Made by a program: the position numbers and the translations under genes
The notes under the pieces: generated by a model
Seen by the model: only the letters and a program-made list of their open reading frames with translations
Told to the model about the DNA's origin: nothing
Database searches by the model: none
From: Dipteris shenzhenensis
Taxonomy: Eukaryota > Polypodiophyta > Polypodiopsida > Gleicheniales
Assembly: GCA_047967505.1 (NCBI GenBank)
Contig: CM106538.1
Length of the DNA stretch: 64,000 nt
Reading direction: 5' to 3' (one strand)
In this document: piece after piece, positions 1 through 11,249 of the stretch
Numbering within the stretch: position 1 is the first letter of the stretch
How the letters are laid out: every line of letters begins with the position of its first letter

Positions 1-428
1 GTACATGGTTGATCTTGTAAATTTAGTTTGTTTCCTTCACATTGTGAGTATATACATGTATCATAACACTACTATTCTTTACTTTAACATTTTCATTTTT
101 GCAATTATTAAAGTCACAATATGCTCGTGTGTGTATGTGTGGCTTAACATAAAGGAACAAAAAACCAACTACCTAAGCCTTCCATGACAAAGTAATCCCA
201 ACCCTTGCCTACACAACCATTATTGAACAATAACTTAAGCAAGAGTACAAATCAAGATGATTATTAAGCAAGGAAACCAATGCCATAGGTACAGACATAA
301 GTTTTTTTCATTTTGACACTTATCATATAGATCCACTTTTATTCACTTATTGTCAGTAGGTTGGGAGTAAGTTCCACATGGTGGGCTTACTCCCACCATG
401 TGGTCTTACCCTTTGGTTGGGGTGGGCC
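1..428. other. unannotated AT-rich leader of window
   Basis: No gene, transposon end or RNA gene recognised. The only short open frame (positions 5-187) is hydrophobic, AT-driven and without any family signature. Confidence 0.5.
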
Positions 429-655
429 ACACACACACACACAATAATTTTGATTAGTGAATGCATCTCTTACACACAAACAATTATTTCTTTACACACA
501 CACACACACACACATGCATGCACGCATGCGCGCGCACACACCCAATAATTTTGATTAGTAAATGCATCTCTTACATACAAAGACTTACTTCTTTACACAC
601 ACACACACGTGCGTACACACATACACATGCATGCATGCACACACACACACGTATA
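429..655. repeat. CA/TG microsatellite inside a two-copy repeat
   Basis: Runs of (CA)n at about 429-443, 493-513, 595-609 and 640-650 are separated by CATGCATG/CGCGCG variants. The unit between the runs, beginning AATAATTTTGATTAGT at 443, recurs at 544 with only a few changes, so a segment of about 101 bp has duplicated together with its microsatellite. The open frame over it (461-670, His/Thr-rich) is a by-product of the repeat and not a gene. Confidence 0.85.
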
Positions 656-916
656 CTTTCCCAACTATGAATTATTCCTTTATGTACCCCCCATGTAATT
701 TTTCCTTTACACTCTATTTTTAAGCACCCCACACACCAAGCACACTAATCCTCCCATACTTCCTCTAATCCCTCCTCTAGGGTTTCCCCCGTCTCCTCCC
801 TCTCCCCTAGCCAGCACAACCACTTTGGTTTAATCATGCTATTTGGTTCATTTCCAATAACTTGACCACCTTCTTCCAAGGGAGACCATTGAAGGCTGCA
901 TTCAACTATTCAACTC
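656..916. other. spacer before copia-1a
   Basis: AT/C-rich sequence with no recognisable gene. It ends where homology to the copia family 1 LTR begins. Confidence 0.5.
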
Positions 917-1066
917 CTTCATGTATACTAGATTTAGTTGAAATAAAGGATATATAAAAACCCCTTTAGGGTTAGGGTTAGGGTCTCCAACGCTTTCCTT
1001 TTTAACACTCTTTTGGGTTAGTGCTATGCACATATGATAACATGATGTTGAGATGGTTCCTCAACA
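917..1066 (-). repeat. partial 3' LTR of copia-1a with TTAGGG-like motif
   Basis: Read on the minus strand it starts TGTTGAGG at 1066. It contains the family's CCCTAACCCTAACCCTAAA motif (about 964-988 on the plus strand) and ends abruptly at a TGTATACTAG stretch, where full-length copies continue for about 100 bp more. Confidence 0.85.
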
Positions 1067-1104
1067 CCTTTTCTCAAGATCAACATCAAGAAGTAGGCCT
1101 TCCC

Positions 1105-2683
1105 TCAAGATGATGATTCTGGGAAATCGAAGAAGAATTGAGCATTACATTCCATCACACCCCTTCTCTGGGTCAAACCAAGAGCTTGTCGGTGTTTCTT
1201 AAAAAGCTCTTTCCCAAGTGGTTTTGTAAAGATATCTGCAACATTCTCTTTGTTGTCAAAATGTTGCAATGTGATGTCCCCAACTAACACTCTTTCTCTG
1301 ATGAAGTACTCTCTGACATCAATGTGCTTTGTCCTAGAGTGATATACTCGATTCTTGGCTAATGATTGAGCCGACTGATTATCACAGTATATTGTTGTTG
1401 GCTTTGATGAGACAAAGTAATCTATCTCTAACAATAGTCTTTTGAGCCATATAGCCTCACATGCACATGTTGTGAGTGCCCTATATTTTGCTTTTGTTGA
1501 AGACAAAGAAATAGTTGGTTGCTTGTTTGACAACCATCTCGACCAAGAAAAATGCATATCCTACTCATGATCTCCTGCAAATCAATGTCACATTATCCAT
1601 GCAACCTTGGATGACTTCCTCTGTATTCTATTCTTATATCTTTGATGTATCTCAAGACTATTTTGGCTGCATTTCAATGAGACTATTTTGGATTTGCCAT
1701 AAACTATGCAAGTGAACTTACTGCACAACAAATATCTGGCCTTGTGATAATCTGTTATATAAGAGATCCAATGTGATATCAATAGTACTTGTCATTGACT
1801 GTAGGCTTGGATCTTTAGTAAATTTCAAACTTTGTTTCATGGGAGTGGCTGCAATCTTGCAATCTGCCATATGAAACTTCTTTAGGAGACTATTCACATA
1901 TTTCTATTGACTCATGAAGGTGCTGTCTGAGTCTCTTCAGAACTCAATACCAAGACAATAGTGCATAAGTCTAAGATCTTTCCTATCAAACTTTGCAGAT
2001 AAGCCTTGTTTCAACTTACTGATGAAGCTATCATTACTTCCTATCACAACCAGATCATCTACATACAAAAGTGCAATAGTAATGTCTTCCCCTTGAACTT
2101 TGTAGTAGAGAGTATGATTTGCATTGGACTTCATGTATCCAAGATTAACAAAATACTTGTCAATTTGTTGTACCAACTTCTAGGTGCTTGCTTTAAGCTG
2201 TAGAGACTTTTCTTGAGATGGCAAACGTGATGCTCTTTCCATGGTTTAACATACCCTGTTGGTTGCTGCATGTAGACTTCCTCGTCTAGCTAGCCATTGA
2301 GAAAAGCATTTTTGACATCTAGCTGATATGCATTCCCATCTACTGAGTGTCGCTAGTGATACCAAAAATCTTATGGAATCCATCTTTGCTACTGAAAACC
2401 CAGTTGTTTGCAATGGCCTTCTTTCCTGGTGGAAGGTTGCATAATTCCCAAGTATTGTTTTTATACAATGCTTCCATTCCTTCATTCATAGCAATTTGCC
2501 ATTCTGGCTTGTCAACTGTGTACTCTGGCTCTTTTTTATAGCCATGGTTGTAGTCATAAGAGCATAATTGGTGGTTTCAATCCGAATTGCTTTGTCTTTC
2601 TGAGCATATGTCAATCTTCCTAGGGGTCTACTTTCCCTAATAGACTGTCTGAGTTGCTGCTCGTCTCGGGGTGTCTCTGGCAA
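1105..2683 (-). pseudogene. copia pol remnant: RT pieces and RNase H
   Basis: Reading the minus strand, 2683-2486 is the integrase-RT linker (RQSIRESRPLGRLTYAQK) and 2485-2246 the fingers/palm start. 2176-1937 carries the LLYVDD catalytic box of reverse transcriptase. 1557-1105 is a nearly intact RNase H, with LSSTKAKYRALT, the DNQSAQ active-site region and TKHIDVREYFIRE. Between the blocks are frameshifts and a deletion near 1560-1930. Unlike the other three family 1 copies, this one still encodes the motif-A aspartate (QLDVKNAFLNG near 2300-2330), so it preserves an ancestral state. It cannot produce a working polyprotein. Confidence 0.85.
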
Positions 2684-2722
2684 TTCTTGCTCTTCTTCAT
2701 CACCCTTTTCTGTAGGTGATCA

Positions 2723-3779
2723 CACTGGGTGATCACACTAATTACTCAGTCACCTACAGTCACACTAATTAGTGTGCTTCGGATGGGTTCACCGCCAATC
2801 GTTGAAGGACTGAGTAATAAATTGGGTAAGAGGGCGAACTTCCATACTTTAATAGAGGTGGAGGCGAGAGCCTTTGATTTGCTTCTTCCAGTGATGCATT
2901 AGGGCACTGTTGGGTAGATCTTGGAAGGACTGCAGATTGGGTCACCATTGAACATCTTTGGGTGGGGAGGAGGGGGGTGTTGGAGGGACATCGTTGTTGT
3001 CCATAGGCATGGGTTCCTCTTCAAGAGTCCCAGTGGGTGACAGGTCGATGGTGGGCATATGTACAAAATTCTTTGGCTTGAGGAGCGTGTTGAGTGCTTC
3101 CTCTAAAAGGTCGACATGAGTGTTGGAGGAGATGGACTGGGAGGTCCCCTGCTGTGCAAAGCTTGTGTTGGAGGCATTGGAGGAGTACATGGGGAGGTTT
3201 GTGCGGGGGAGTTGGGGCGGGATGGCATGGGTGGTTTGCTGGGGGGGGTTGGGTGGGATCAATAGGAGGCGATTGTGGGATTTTGATGGGTGGGTGGTGG
3301 ACTTGAAAATTGCTATGGATTCCTGCCCCTCTGCCTTAGTGACTTCTTCAGGATATGCTATGTGGATTGTTTTAAAATTGTTGACCAAGGACTCGAGAGA
3401 GTCCTGGAGAGCTTTACAGCACCCAATTATATAGAATGATTATGCCAAGGGGATGGTAGGCAACTAGGTGACTTTGCGTTTGGACTGCTGAGGCTCGGCC
3501 ATAGGTCTGCATCTAGTTGATATCGGCTTGGAGGCCGTCGGGAGTGCAAACCCATGGGATGAGTTCATCAGGCTTGGCTAGTTGCATCACGTCATCGTCT
3601 TGTGGGTAATTGGTGGACTTTGTGATGACCCGACGCCACGCTTGGAAGTTGAGCAGGATGGGGTGGGCAGCAAGGGTCTGAAGGTTAGAGGGGCAGAGAA
3701 GGGAGAGGCTGGCGGGTTGAAGATCGAGAGAGAAGTATGACATGGCAAGGATGGGGCGGCAGTGGTCAGCATTACGGCA
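2723..3779 (-). other. unrecognised, possibly decayed coding tract
   Basis: Two Pro/Ser-rich minus-strand frames (3388-2942, 148 codons; 3836-3513, 107 codons) could be exons or frames of one decayed protein, since readable sequence continues between them with stops. No domain is recognised. Repeated Pro-rich strings resemble retroelement linker or LINE ORF1-like sequence, but nothing decides it. At 2714-2760 an inverted repeat (TGTAGGTGA ... TCACCTACA) marks the junction with copia-1a. The plus-strand frames over the same interval are shadows. Confidence 0.3.
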
Positions 3780-3799
3780 GAGGATTGTTTGGAGTAGAG

Positions 3800-4566
3800 G
3801 TAGAGGTAGGGCAGGCCGATCTAGAGGCCGTGGCAAAAATCAAAATATGCAGCAAATTCAAGAAAACTAGTCCTATGGAGGAGGACATCGTAACTTTAGA
3901 GGCAGGGGGAGCCAAAGAGGTCATGGTGGATGGCAGAGAGGCCAAAACACAAACAGCAATGTTGAATGCTACTACTGTGGTAAAATGGGTCATATGGTTA
4001 AAGACTGCTATAAAAAGCAGAATGACATCATGACTGAAAAATTGTAGCAAGGCAATTATGCATCCTCTAGTAGACAGTGTGATGACAGAAATGAGCATTT
4101 GTTTATAGAGCAGCACATGATCAGTTCTGTGACAAGTGCAGAAGAAAGCAATGATGTGTGGTATGTTGACTCAGGTGCATCAAACCACATGACAGGTCAT
4201 GCAGAATGGATGCAAGATGCAAGGAAAATGGAAAGACCAAGATTTGTGGAGACTGGTGATGATACTACACATCCTATTGTGCAGATGGGTAAAATTCCTT
4301 TGTCTATGCAGGATGGGAAAAAGAAATACCAGTCTGAAAAATTTCATGTCCCGAATATCACCAAGAACTTGGTTTCTATTGATCAAATGGTTGAGCACGG
4401 CTTGCAGGTCAGATTGAGATCAGGAGGATCTCCTCAAAGCAATGCAGATGGTGGTATGCAAGTATCACAAAAAGGAAAAGAGAAAGTAGATCAGCCCATG
4501 TTTGATGTGAATGCAGGTCACTCTTATGTGGATGGTGAATCCAGTGGCTCCAGAACAGAGCCTTGA
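3800..4566 (+). pseudogene. copia-2 Gag tail (CCHC knuckle) and protease
   Basis: Reading through two TAG-type stops (near 3868 and 4045), the frame gives an RGRG-rich nucleic-acid-binding stretch. A retroviral CCHC zinc knuckle follows (CYYCGKMGHMVKDC, 3967-4008). Next is the aspartic protease core WYVDSGASNHMT (about 4159-4194) with its catalytic D-S-G intact. The protease would cleave the Gag-Pol polyprotein. After about 4415 the frame enters a low-complexity linker instead of the integrase HHCC domain, which shows an internal deletion. Gag upstream of the Arg-Gly tail is absent. Confidence 0.82.
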
Positions 4567-6095
4567 TGATGAGTTGGGTATTCCTTTTGTTGTTACACCT
4601 GGAGTAAGGAAGACAAGGGATGTTTTGAGAGCACCTGGTAGTGAGCCTATTTTGCGCAAGTCTACCAGAGCTAGGTATCCTATGGATAAGCTAAAATATG
4701 ATGGATTTACAGCCATTCACTATGCCTATATGGTCAAAAAGATACATGAACCAGAACCCACTTCTTTTGAGCAAGTAATGGGAAAAGAAAAATGGGAGAA
4801 AGCCATGGATGAAGAAATGGATGCCTTGGAAGTAAATGCTACATGGAAATTGGTGCCTTTGCCTAAAGACAAGAATGCAATTGGTTGCAAGTGGGTTTAT
4901 AAGGTGAAGCACAATGCAGATGGTTCTGTGAACAGATACAAGGCAAGATTAGTTGTCAAGGGGTATGCACAGACATATGGCATTGATTATGAAGAAACAT
5001 TCAGTCCGGTTGCAAGGATGGCAATCGTAAGAGCAATCATTGCTATGGCTGCATCAAAGGGATGGTCTTTATATTAGATGGATGTAAAGAATGCTTTCTT
5101 GCATGGTGATTTGCAAGAAGAGGTCTACATGGAGCAGCCACCAGGTTATGTTCATGTTGTTCATCCTAAGTTTGTTTGCAGGTTGAAGAAAGCCTTGTAT
5201 GGCTTGAAGCATGGTCTGACAAGATAGAACAGTATCTTGTCACTATTGGCTTTCATATTTCCAAGGTAGATTTCTCACTTTATGTGAGAAAAATAGAGAA
5301 AGGCATTATGCTGCTTGTCATTTATGTTGATGATTTGATCATCACAGGTGATAGTGATGAAGATATCCTTCATGTGAAAATGCTATTGAAGCAGAAGTTT
5401 GAGATGAAGGATTTGGGAGAGCTGCGTTACTTCTTGGGCATTGAGTTGATTAGATCCACAAGTGGGATATGGCTCTTACAGAGGTAGTATGGATTGGACA
5501 TGCTATCCAAATATGGGATGACAAGCTGTAAGCCTATTTCAGTTCCTTTGGAGCAGAATGTGAAATTGAGCACATATGCAAGTGAGCTTCTGGAAGACCC
5601 TACTATGTATAGACGCATAGTAGGAAGTTTGATTTATATGACTATTACCAGGCCAGATTTGAGCTATGCTATTGGGTTGGTAAGTCAGTTTATGCAAGCT
5701 CCAAGGAAACCACATTTGGATGTGGCTAGATGCATACTGAGGTATGTAAAGTCTACATTGCAGTATGGACTATTTTATGAGACTGGGATTCAGATACAGT
5801 TGCATGGATACACTGATGCTGATTAAGTTGGTATATTTCTGATAGAAGATCTACAGTGGATATGCGTTCTCCATTGGGAGTGTTGCAGTCACTTGGAGGA
5901 ACAAGAAATAGCCTATAGTTGCCTTGTGGAGGACAGAGGCTGAGTACAGGGGTGCAGCAATGGCTGCATGTGAGGTAGCTTGGTTGCATAAGCTACTTTA
6001 TGATATGCATCAGCAGATGGGCCAGTTGTCATTTATTGTGACAACATGAGTAGTATACACTTGGCAAATAACCTAGTCTATCATGCTAGAACAAA
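4511..6095 (+). pseudogene. copia-2 reverse transcriptase and RNase H
   Basis: Frame 4511-5077 carries the N-terminal RT signatures (WEKAMDEEMDAL, NAIGCKWVYKVK, RYKARLVVKGYAQ, EETFSPVARM). A TAG follows, just before [15 protein letters not shown] (motif A, aspartate present). Frame 5176-5487 holds VIYVDDLIITG (motif C, both aspartates present) and DLGELRYFLGIE. Frame 5494-5826 continues with the connection region RRIVGSLIYMTITRPDLSYA. RNase H begins at LHGYTDAD and is broken by a stop and frameshifts before ending at about 6092. At least three stops and two frameshifts make it non-functional. Confidence 0.85.
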
Positions 6096-8965
6096 AGTTA
6101 AACCTTCAGCTTGAGTCCCTTTTGGTATTACAAAACCCAACAATGCGACCCTGCCAAAGATTCCCTTTATTTGCTCTATCCTTTCTTGAAACCTTGAATG
6201 GACCTATCATATAATGTTGCATTGTAGCCCAGGATATTATCCTGAACTCTTGAGAATCCAAAAATCTATGTCATCCTTCAAAATGTGACCTAAACAAGAT
6301 TGAAGAGATCGATTCAGTCTAGGGGAGGGGAAGGGGAGTGCTCCACCATTGTAGAAAGAAAGGGAGCAAAGAGAAAAAAGTTTGAGAGGAGGAGGCTGAG
6401 AGAAGGTTGAGAGGAGAAGCTAAGAAGAAGGTTGCGAGTGAATGGGGATAGTTTTGAAAGACTCCTAGGAGGTGTTTGGGGGGGTGGGGACACTTTTCCA
6501 AAATTTTGTTTTTCTTTTTGAGGGAGGGGGGCGAGGGAATTCCACACAAATTTGGGCCCACCATGGAGAAGGAAGAGGGTAGGGGGACCATCCAAAAGTT
6601 TAAGGGCATGAGTCAATGCCCCAAGAGGTGGTGCAGGCAAGAGGGATGCAAGTGGAAGGTAGTGGGGCCCAAGGGAGGTCTATCCACCAATGAGAGACCA
6701 ATATAGAATCCTTGATTCTTTTATGTATGCATAGGTGAAATAGATATGACTTATTTTCTAGTGTTGAAATTATAATATATTATCATATTTATATGTTAAA
6801 GTGCTATAAGTTAACTAATCATATCAATTAACACATTTCAAGTGTTGATAACATGCATTGATCATAGTTATGAAAAATAATTTACTCATATAGATCATCT
6901 CTTGCCATTGTTTATGCACTAGATGAAGATATTTTTACATTTTTAAAGTTGTTATATATATTCATACTAGAAGAGGGCTTAGATGTGGTATTATATGGAA
7001 GCAATGAAGTGGCATCTTTTGGATGAATACATATTGATGCTCTCATACTTGTGTGCCATTTTCAATGTTGTTTGTGATGAGAATAGTTTTGTAGTGATAA
7101 AATTACCAACCATTTGTGTATAAAAAACAATTTGTGATCAAGATGAAATCATACCCAAGGCTTACCTACTTGATATTAGGCAACCAAATCTAAAGGAGTA
7201 AAATTCGAGCCATTTCCTTGCTCAAGAGAAGTGTTAACAATAGGTGAATTCAAAGGCTATATTCAAAATTTTCTTTATATGGACCATGGTAGATGTAATT
7301 AAGCTAATGTGATAAGGCATCACTCAAAATTTGCAATGCAGTATAGTTCATATTTATATGTTTAGAGTACTATTAAATGGGCTTTCTTGACATCACCTAG
7401 GCATAGGTAGTTATTTACCAGAAGAAAAGGATTGCACAAAAGGGCTCTGCATCATTAAATTCAAGCATGTATGGAGAGCATAAATTACTGACATGGTCAT
7501 GGGTATTGAGGACGAACATTTTTTATGTGTAAGTTTATTGTTCTTAACACTTAAGAGATTTCTTGTGTTGAATGTGAGTACAACTTAACGTTACTGGTCG
7601 GTATAAAACTATGTTGAGAAAGCACAAAGGAAAATAAATGAAGAGGTTAGTGGGATAAATGATCCAATAATAGGGATTCAAGATATTAGTGGGATTTCTC
7701 TCAATGCTCTCTCTATATTGGAGGATATAGATGGTAGAATAGCTACTAGTGAAGGAGAATTAGTTTAACTACATAAATGGTCAGAGGCTTTTGGTGATTA
7801 TTTGACTTAACCAAATACCCATATGTAATCAAGGTATCAATGAAGAACAAGACTATTACATACTAGAGCATTTGGGTAGATGTGAAATATAACATGTTCC
7901 ATTAAATTAATGGGAATTTGGACGAGTTTAAATGATGAAGAATCCCCACAAGCATTTTTAATTGATATTTGTCATGTATTTTGATGGTAATATGACATTT
8001 ATTGGTGGTAGCTTGTCCTACACTTCCTAATGCAATCTTGTCAATCATCACATTTTCATTTAATATTCATGCTATTTTAAGGCAAAATTTATGCTCATCA
8101 ATTGTGCATTAATGCAAAATTTTTAAAATTATCTAAAGACATCTCATGGCATAAAAAATCCAAAGTTTTCACAAAATTCTCCCATACCTTTGGATGTTGG
8201 ACACTGGCTACTAGAGCAAGCTGCAAGGTAGTATGAGGTGTTGCTCGTGATATCAAAATGTTAGAGAGATTAAAGAGTAATATTTGAGGCTTGGTGTGAG
8301 TTTGAGGGTGGAGAGCCAAGACTTGAGAGCAATTGAAATTCTAGAGTTGAGACTCAAGAAGATAAGAACTACAATATAGAACCACTAATTTTCAAACATT
8401 ATCATGATGACTACTAGTGACAAACTTGAATGAATGTTTAGTTTTTTATGGTTATCTACAAGTAACATGCCAACAACTAGCTAGAGCCTAGAATCTAAAC
8501 TCAAGCTATTTATGAATATATATTATGGCCAAATTTTAAAGTATCTAGATTTTTTAAATAAAAATTTGGTGAACTTTCATGGAAATTATTTATAAATTTA
8601 GAATCTTAAAGCCTAATATTATCTCTTTTTCTAAATTTAGTTCCAATCTTGGCATATATACTGAGCTTTTGTTTTTATAGGAGAAAAATCTTTCAACTTT
8701 TTCTTAATAATGAAACCAATGTAAAAAATATATCTAGATGATTATATAAAATATATCACTAGTAAATCTCGAGACAATTTTGATAATTGTTATTGACACT
8801 AACAAATTGTAAAATACCTTTTAGGATAAATTCTTTGCACATTTTAGGTCAAACATTAGTTTGACTTTGTTTGCAAGATATGCTTTATGCTTTATCCTTC
8901 TCTTTGTTCCCCCATATTTCCTTGCAGACTTCAATTCCTAGATTTGTTTAACTTTGCAATGATAT

Positions 8966-9312
8966 ATTGTTTGTATGCTACATTTCTTCATGTGGCTACA
9001 ATTCTATACACTACATTCCTTGCTCTTAGATTCCTTCTCAAACCTGCAAACTCATGCAATGGATACCTTTCATTTCCTACTGATACAAATCTAGCTTCTA
9101 CTCATAATTGGGCTACAAACTATAGCTCCTACATCCATTTACTCTTGTGAGGGTAGCTTGTTTGTATGTTGCATCTCTTCATTTGGTTAAAATTTCATAC
9201 AATGCATTCCTTAGCTCTTAGATTATTTCTCAAGCATGAAAACTAGAGCAATGGATATCTTTTGTATCCTATTGATACGAATCTAGATCCTGCTCATATA
9301 AGTTGAGCTAAA
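8966..9312. repeat. two-copy imperfect direct repeat
   Basis: The segment at about 8966-9117 (TGTTTGTATGCTACATTTCT ... TAATTGGGCT) recurs at about 9158-9312 (TGTTTGTATGTTGCATCTCT ... AAGTTGAGCT), with substitutions and small indels throughout. The short plus-strand frame 8887-9150 covers only copy one and is not conserved in copy two, which argues against coding. Confidence 0.75.
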
Positions 9313-10011
9313 AGAAAATTACCTAATGGATAATGTTAGGTAATGTCATTCATGCTAAGTGAGTGATAAAGAATGAACTTGAAGCAAAATCAGTAACATA
9401 TCGTAATGCTGGTCATATCTCATCCAATCAAGAAGCGAAAGATACAAGGTACTTCTCAGCAACAATAGACTCAATCTAGACTCAAATTCTCATTGACTCT
9501 ATGGGAAATAGATGCTTCAATGTGGGGGACAAAGACAAAGGGAGATAAGGATATTGGGGAATATACTATTGGAATCAGATTGATAATAATGGAATTGTGA
9601 ATTGAGCACTGCATTTTTTTTCAATGGTGCCTATAGTCCCTTTCTAAAAAAATCAAACTTTCGGGCTTGGAAAAATCATATCTCATCAATAAGATACTCT
9701 TTCAGAAAAATGTGATCCAAACTTATACACAAGAGCTTTAGAAGATGCAGGAAAATTGAACTGTCAACAATCTGGAGAGGCAATTTTTTTGTCCTAATGG
9801 TCATGCTGGCAAGGAAAATTTGACCTGACACTCTATATTAAGTAATTTTTTATTTAGAAGGCATAACTACAAAAGGTACAAGCTTTATACCTTTAAAGAT
9901 AGAAAGGACAAAGAGACACATAGTGAAGGTGGAGCACACATGAAATTAGAGGAGGACTCCCTGGGAAGCAAATGAATTAAAACTAAAACAAAGAACTGGA
10001 AGGCCACGTTC

Positions 10012-10165
10012 AAAAAAGCATCCTAATTGAACATTTCAAATTTCTCCTCTGAATAACTAATTGAACATTTCAAATTTCTCCTCTGAATAACTAAAGCATC
10101 CTAATTGAACATTTCAAAAAAGCATCCTAATTGAACGTTCAAATTTCTCCTCTAAATAACTAAAA
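10012..10165. repeat. short tandem repeat, 34-bp unit and partial units
   Basis: The unit TAATTGAACATTTCAAATTT... (34 bp) occurs head to tail at 10024 and 10058. It is followed by partial copies from about 10094 and 10124, linked by AAGCATCC. Confidence 0.8.
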
Positions 10166-10464
10166 CCTCTCCTTAATAGATAAATGAGATAAATTATTTA
10201 TGAATTTAGAAAATACATACACGTACTAGGAACTAACAATGCATGACCAAGCCTCTATCCATAATCTTTTAAAATTGAATTTCTATTGATTATAATAAAT
10301 AACAAAATTATTGCATAAAGTATTATTAACAAAAATGAAACTAAGGTTTGCAAAAGTTACTAAGAATACACACTAGAAGTACTTAAGTAAACTCATTTTT
10401 CAAAATTGTATATCAAAGCATGCATAACAAAAGATTGATGTGAGACTAGAAATTAAGATATGTG

Positions 10465-10469
10465 GTTAT
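10465..10469 (+). other. TSD left, GTTAT
   Basis: The 5-bp duplication GTTAT lies directly before the LTR start TGTTAG. The same five bases follow the right LTR at 16008-16012, which fixes the element boundaries. Confidence 0.92.
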
Positions 10470-11182
10470 TGTTAGATATAAATGCTTCACTCTCGTGTAA
10501 CTATGCGGGAACCAGCTAACTCTACTTGTAAGCCCCCCATATGAGGAGAAGGCATTTGAGTAGCTCGGTTATCCGGTAGGTCCTGGTTTGGATACCAGAT
10601 CGGGGCCATGTGTGGCCTAATGGCCGAACAGCTTTAGATAGAGTTGGCACACCACCAACTAGGCTACATGCAAGTGCGGGAAAGCATCCCTTGACTGACC
10701 GCACTGAGGGTAGACGGAGCATTTCCCGGGGCAGCCCACTCTCACGTTGCGGGGCCCGTTTGGAACCTCAGATGATCTCGGATGGCAAATGGAGACCCGT
10801 AGGTTAGTTCCTCTATTTTGCTCACCGGTTCTATCATATGGTTAGTGGCCGACCCCCAGTCGACCGTTTTGGGCGGATTGGGTCGGTCACACAATTGAGC
10901 CTAACCGACTATGACTGGTGGCTATATAAGAGCAAGCCCGTGAAGCCCATTTCATCATTAGCTACAGCAACCCTGATTCCTTAGCATCCAGCCTCCGTCT
11001 TCTATTGTTTCCAGCACGCCATCGAAGCTTCTTTCACAGGAGCGCACGGTTGGGAGGCAGTGACATCTATTGTATCAGTTCTACAGTAATCAAATTTTTG
11101 ATTCTCCATACTATCTTGTTTTCTCTCTTGTGTACGAGATCCTGTTATCTGTTGAGTACAGACATTGTATTATTTTCTTACA
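10470..11182 (+). repeat. left LTR of copia-3
   Basis: 713 bp, starting TGTTAGATAT and ending TTCTTACA (TG...CA). It shares most of its sequence with 15285-16007 and provides promoter and polyadenylation functions for the element. The short open frames inside both LTRs occur in parallel and are not genes. Confidence 0.93.
10923..10930 (+). promoter_or_regulatory. TATA box of copia-3 LTR
   Basis: TATATAAG sits about 260 bp before the LTR end and is repeated at 15748-15755 in the right LTR. The position suits a U3 core promoter with the transcript starting 25-35 bp downstream. Confidence 0.65.
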
Positions 11183-11194
11183 TGGTATCAGAGC
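11183..11194 (+). other. primer-binding site (initiator tRNA-Met)
   Basis: TGGTATCAGAGC directly follows the LTR. It is the standard plant copia site, complementary to the 3' end of initiator tRNA-Met, where minus-strand cDNA synthesis starts. Confidence 0.92.
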
Positions 11195-11249
11195 CTGGAC
11201 TCTAGCAAGAAGATTTGGTAGTGTGTTTCTGTTTTGCGAGCAGATTGTA

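Larger units (their letters stand above)
917..2722 (-). mobile_element. copia family 1, copy 1a (3' half, truncated)
   Basis: Minus-strand remnant of the same Ty1/copia family as the copies at 16573-20817, 22938-30213 and 40491-47437. It keeps part of the 3' LTR (917-1066), RNase H and pieces of reverse transcriptase. Homology stops near 2722, in the integrase-RT linker, so gag, protease and integrase are gone. The LTR lacks its promoter-distal third and carries one copy of the U3 repeat, against two in the copies at 22938 and 40491. No TSD can be assigned because both ends are truncated. Confidence 0.88.
3780..6095 (+). mobile_element. copia family 2 remnant lacking integrase
   Basis: Plus-strand Ty1/copia internal region in the order Gag C-terminus, protease, RT, RNase H. 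The integrase block expected between protease and RT is missing. The frame passes from protease (VEHGLQVRL, about 4390-4415) into a Ser/Gly linker and then RT. No LTR, PBS or TSD was found: homology starts near 3780 inside an Arg-Gly-rich Gag tail and stops at about 6092, within RNase H (NLVYHARTK). The family differs clearly from family 1. Confidence 0.85.
6096..10464. other. 4.4 kb AT-rich intergenic region
   Basis: No gene, RNA or transposon end is recognised. At 6310-6710 there is a G/A-rich patch whose open frames are Pro- or Gly-rich artefacts. At 6720-10460 composition is strongly AT-rich, with scattered short frames and no family signature. Two internal repeats are listed separately (8966-9312 and 10012-10165). 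The right edge is the TSD of the copia element at 10470. Confidence 0.55.

Noticed and set aside
461-670. 69-codon His/Thr-rich frame
   Set aside because: Generated by the CA/TG microsatellite.
964-988. TTAGGG-like runs suggesting a telomere or interstitial telomeric site
   Set aside because: Only two to three units, and always at the same place inside a copia LTR in all copies; part of the element, not a chromosome end.
3094-3434. Two plus-strand Gly/Trp-rich frames of 70 and 104 codons
   Set aside because: Antisense to a Pro/Ser-rich minus-strand frame and without any signature; shadows.
6314-6706. Overlapping Pro/Leu- and Gly/Lys-rich frames on both strands
   Set aside because: Purine-rich low-complexity sequence; no family, no start context, and overlapping in three frames.
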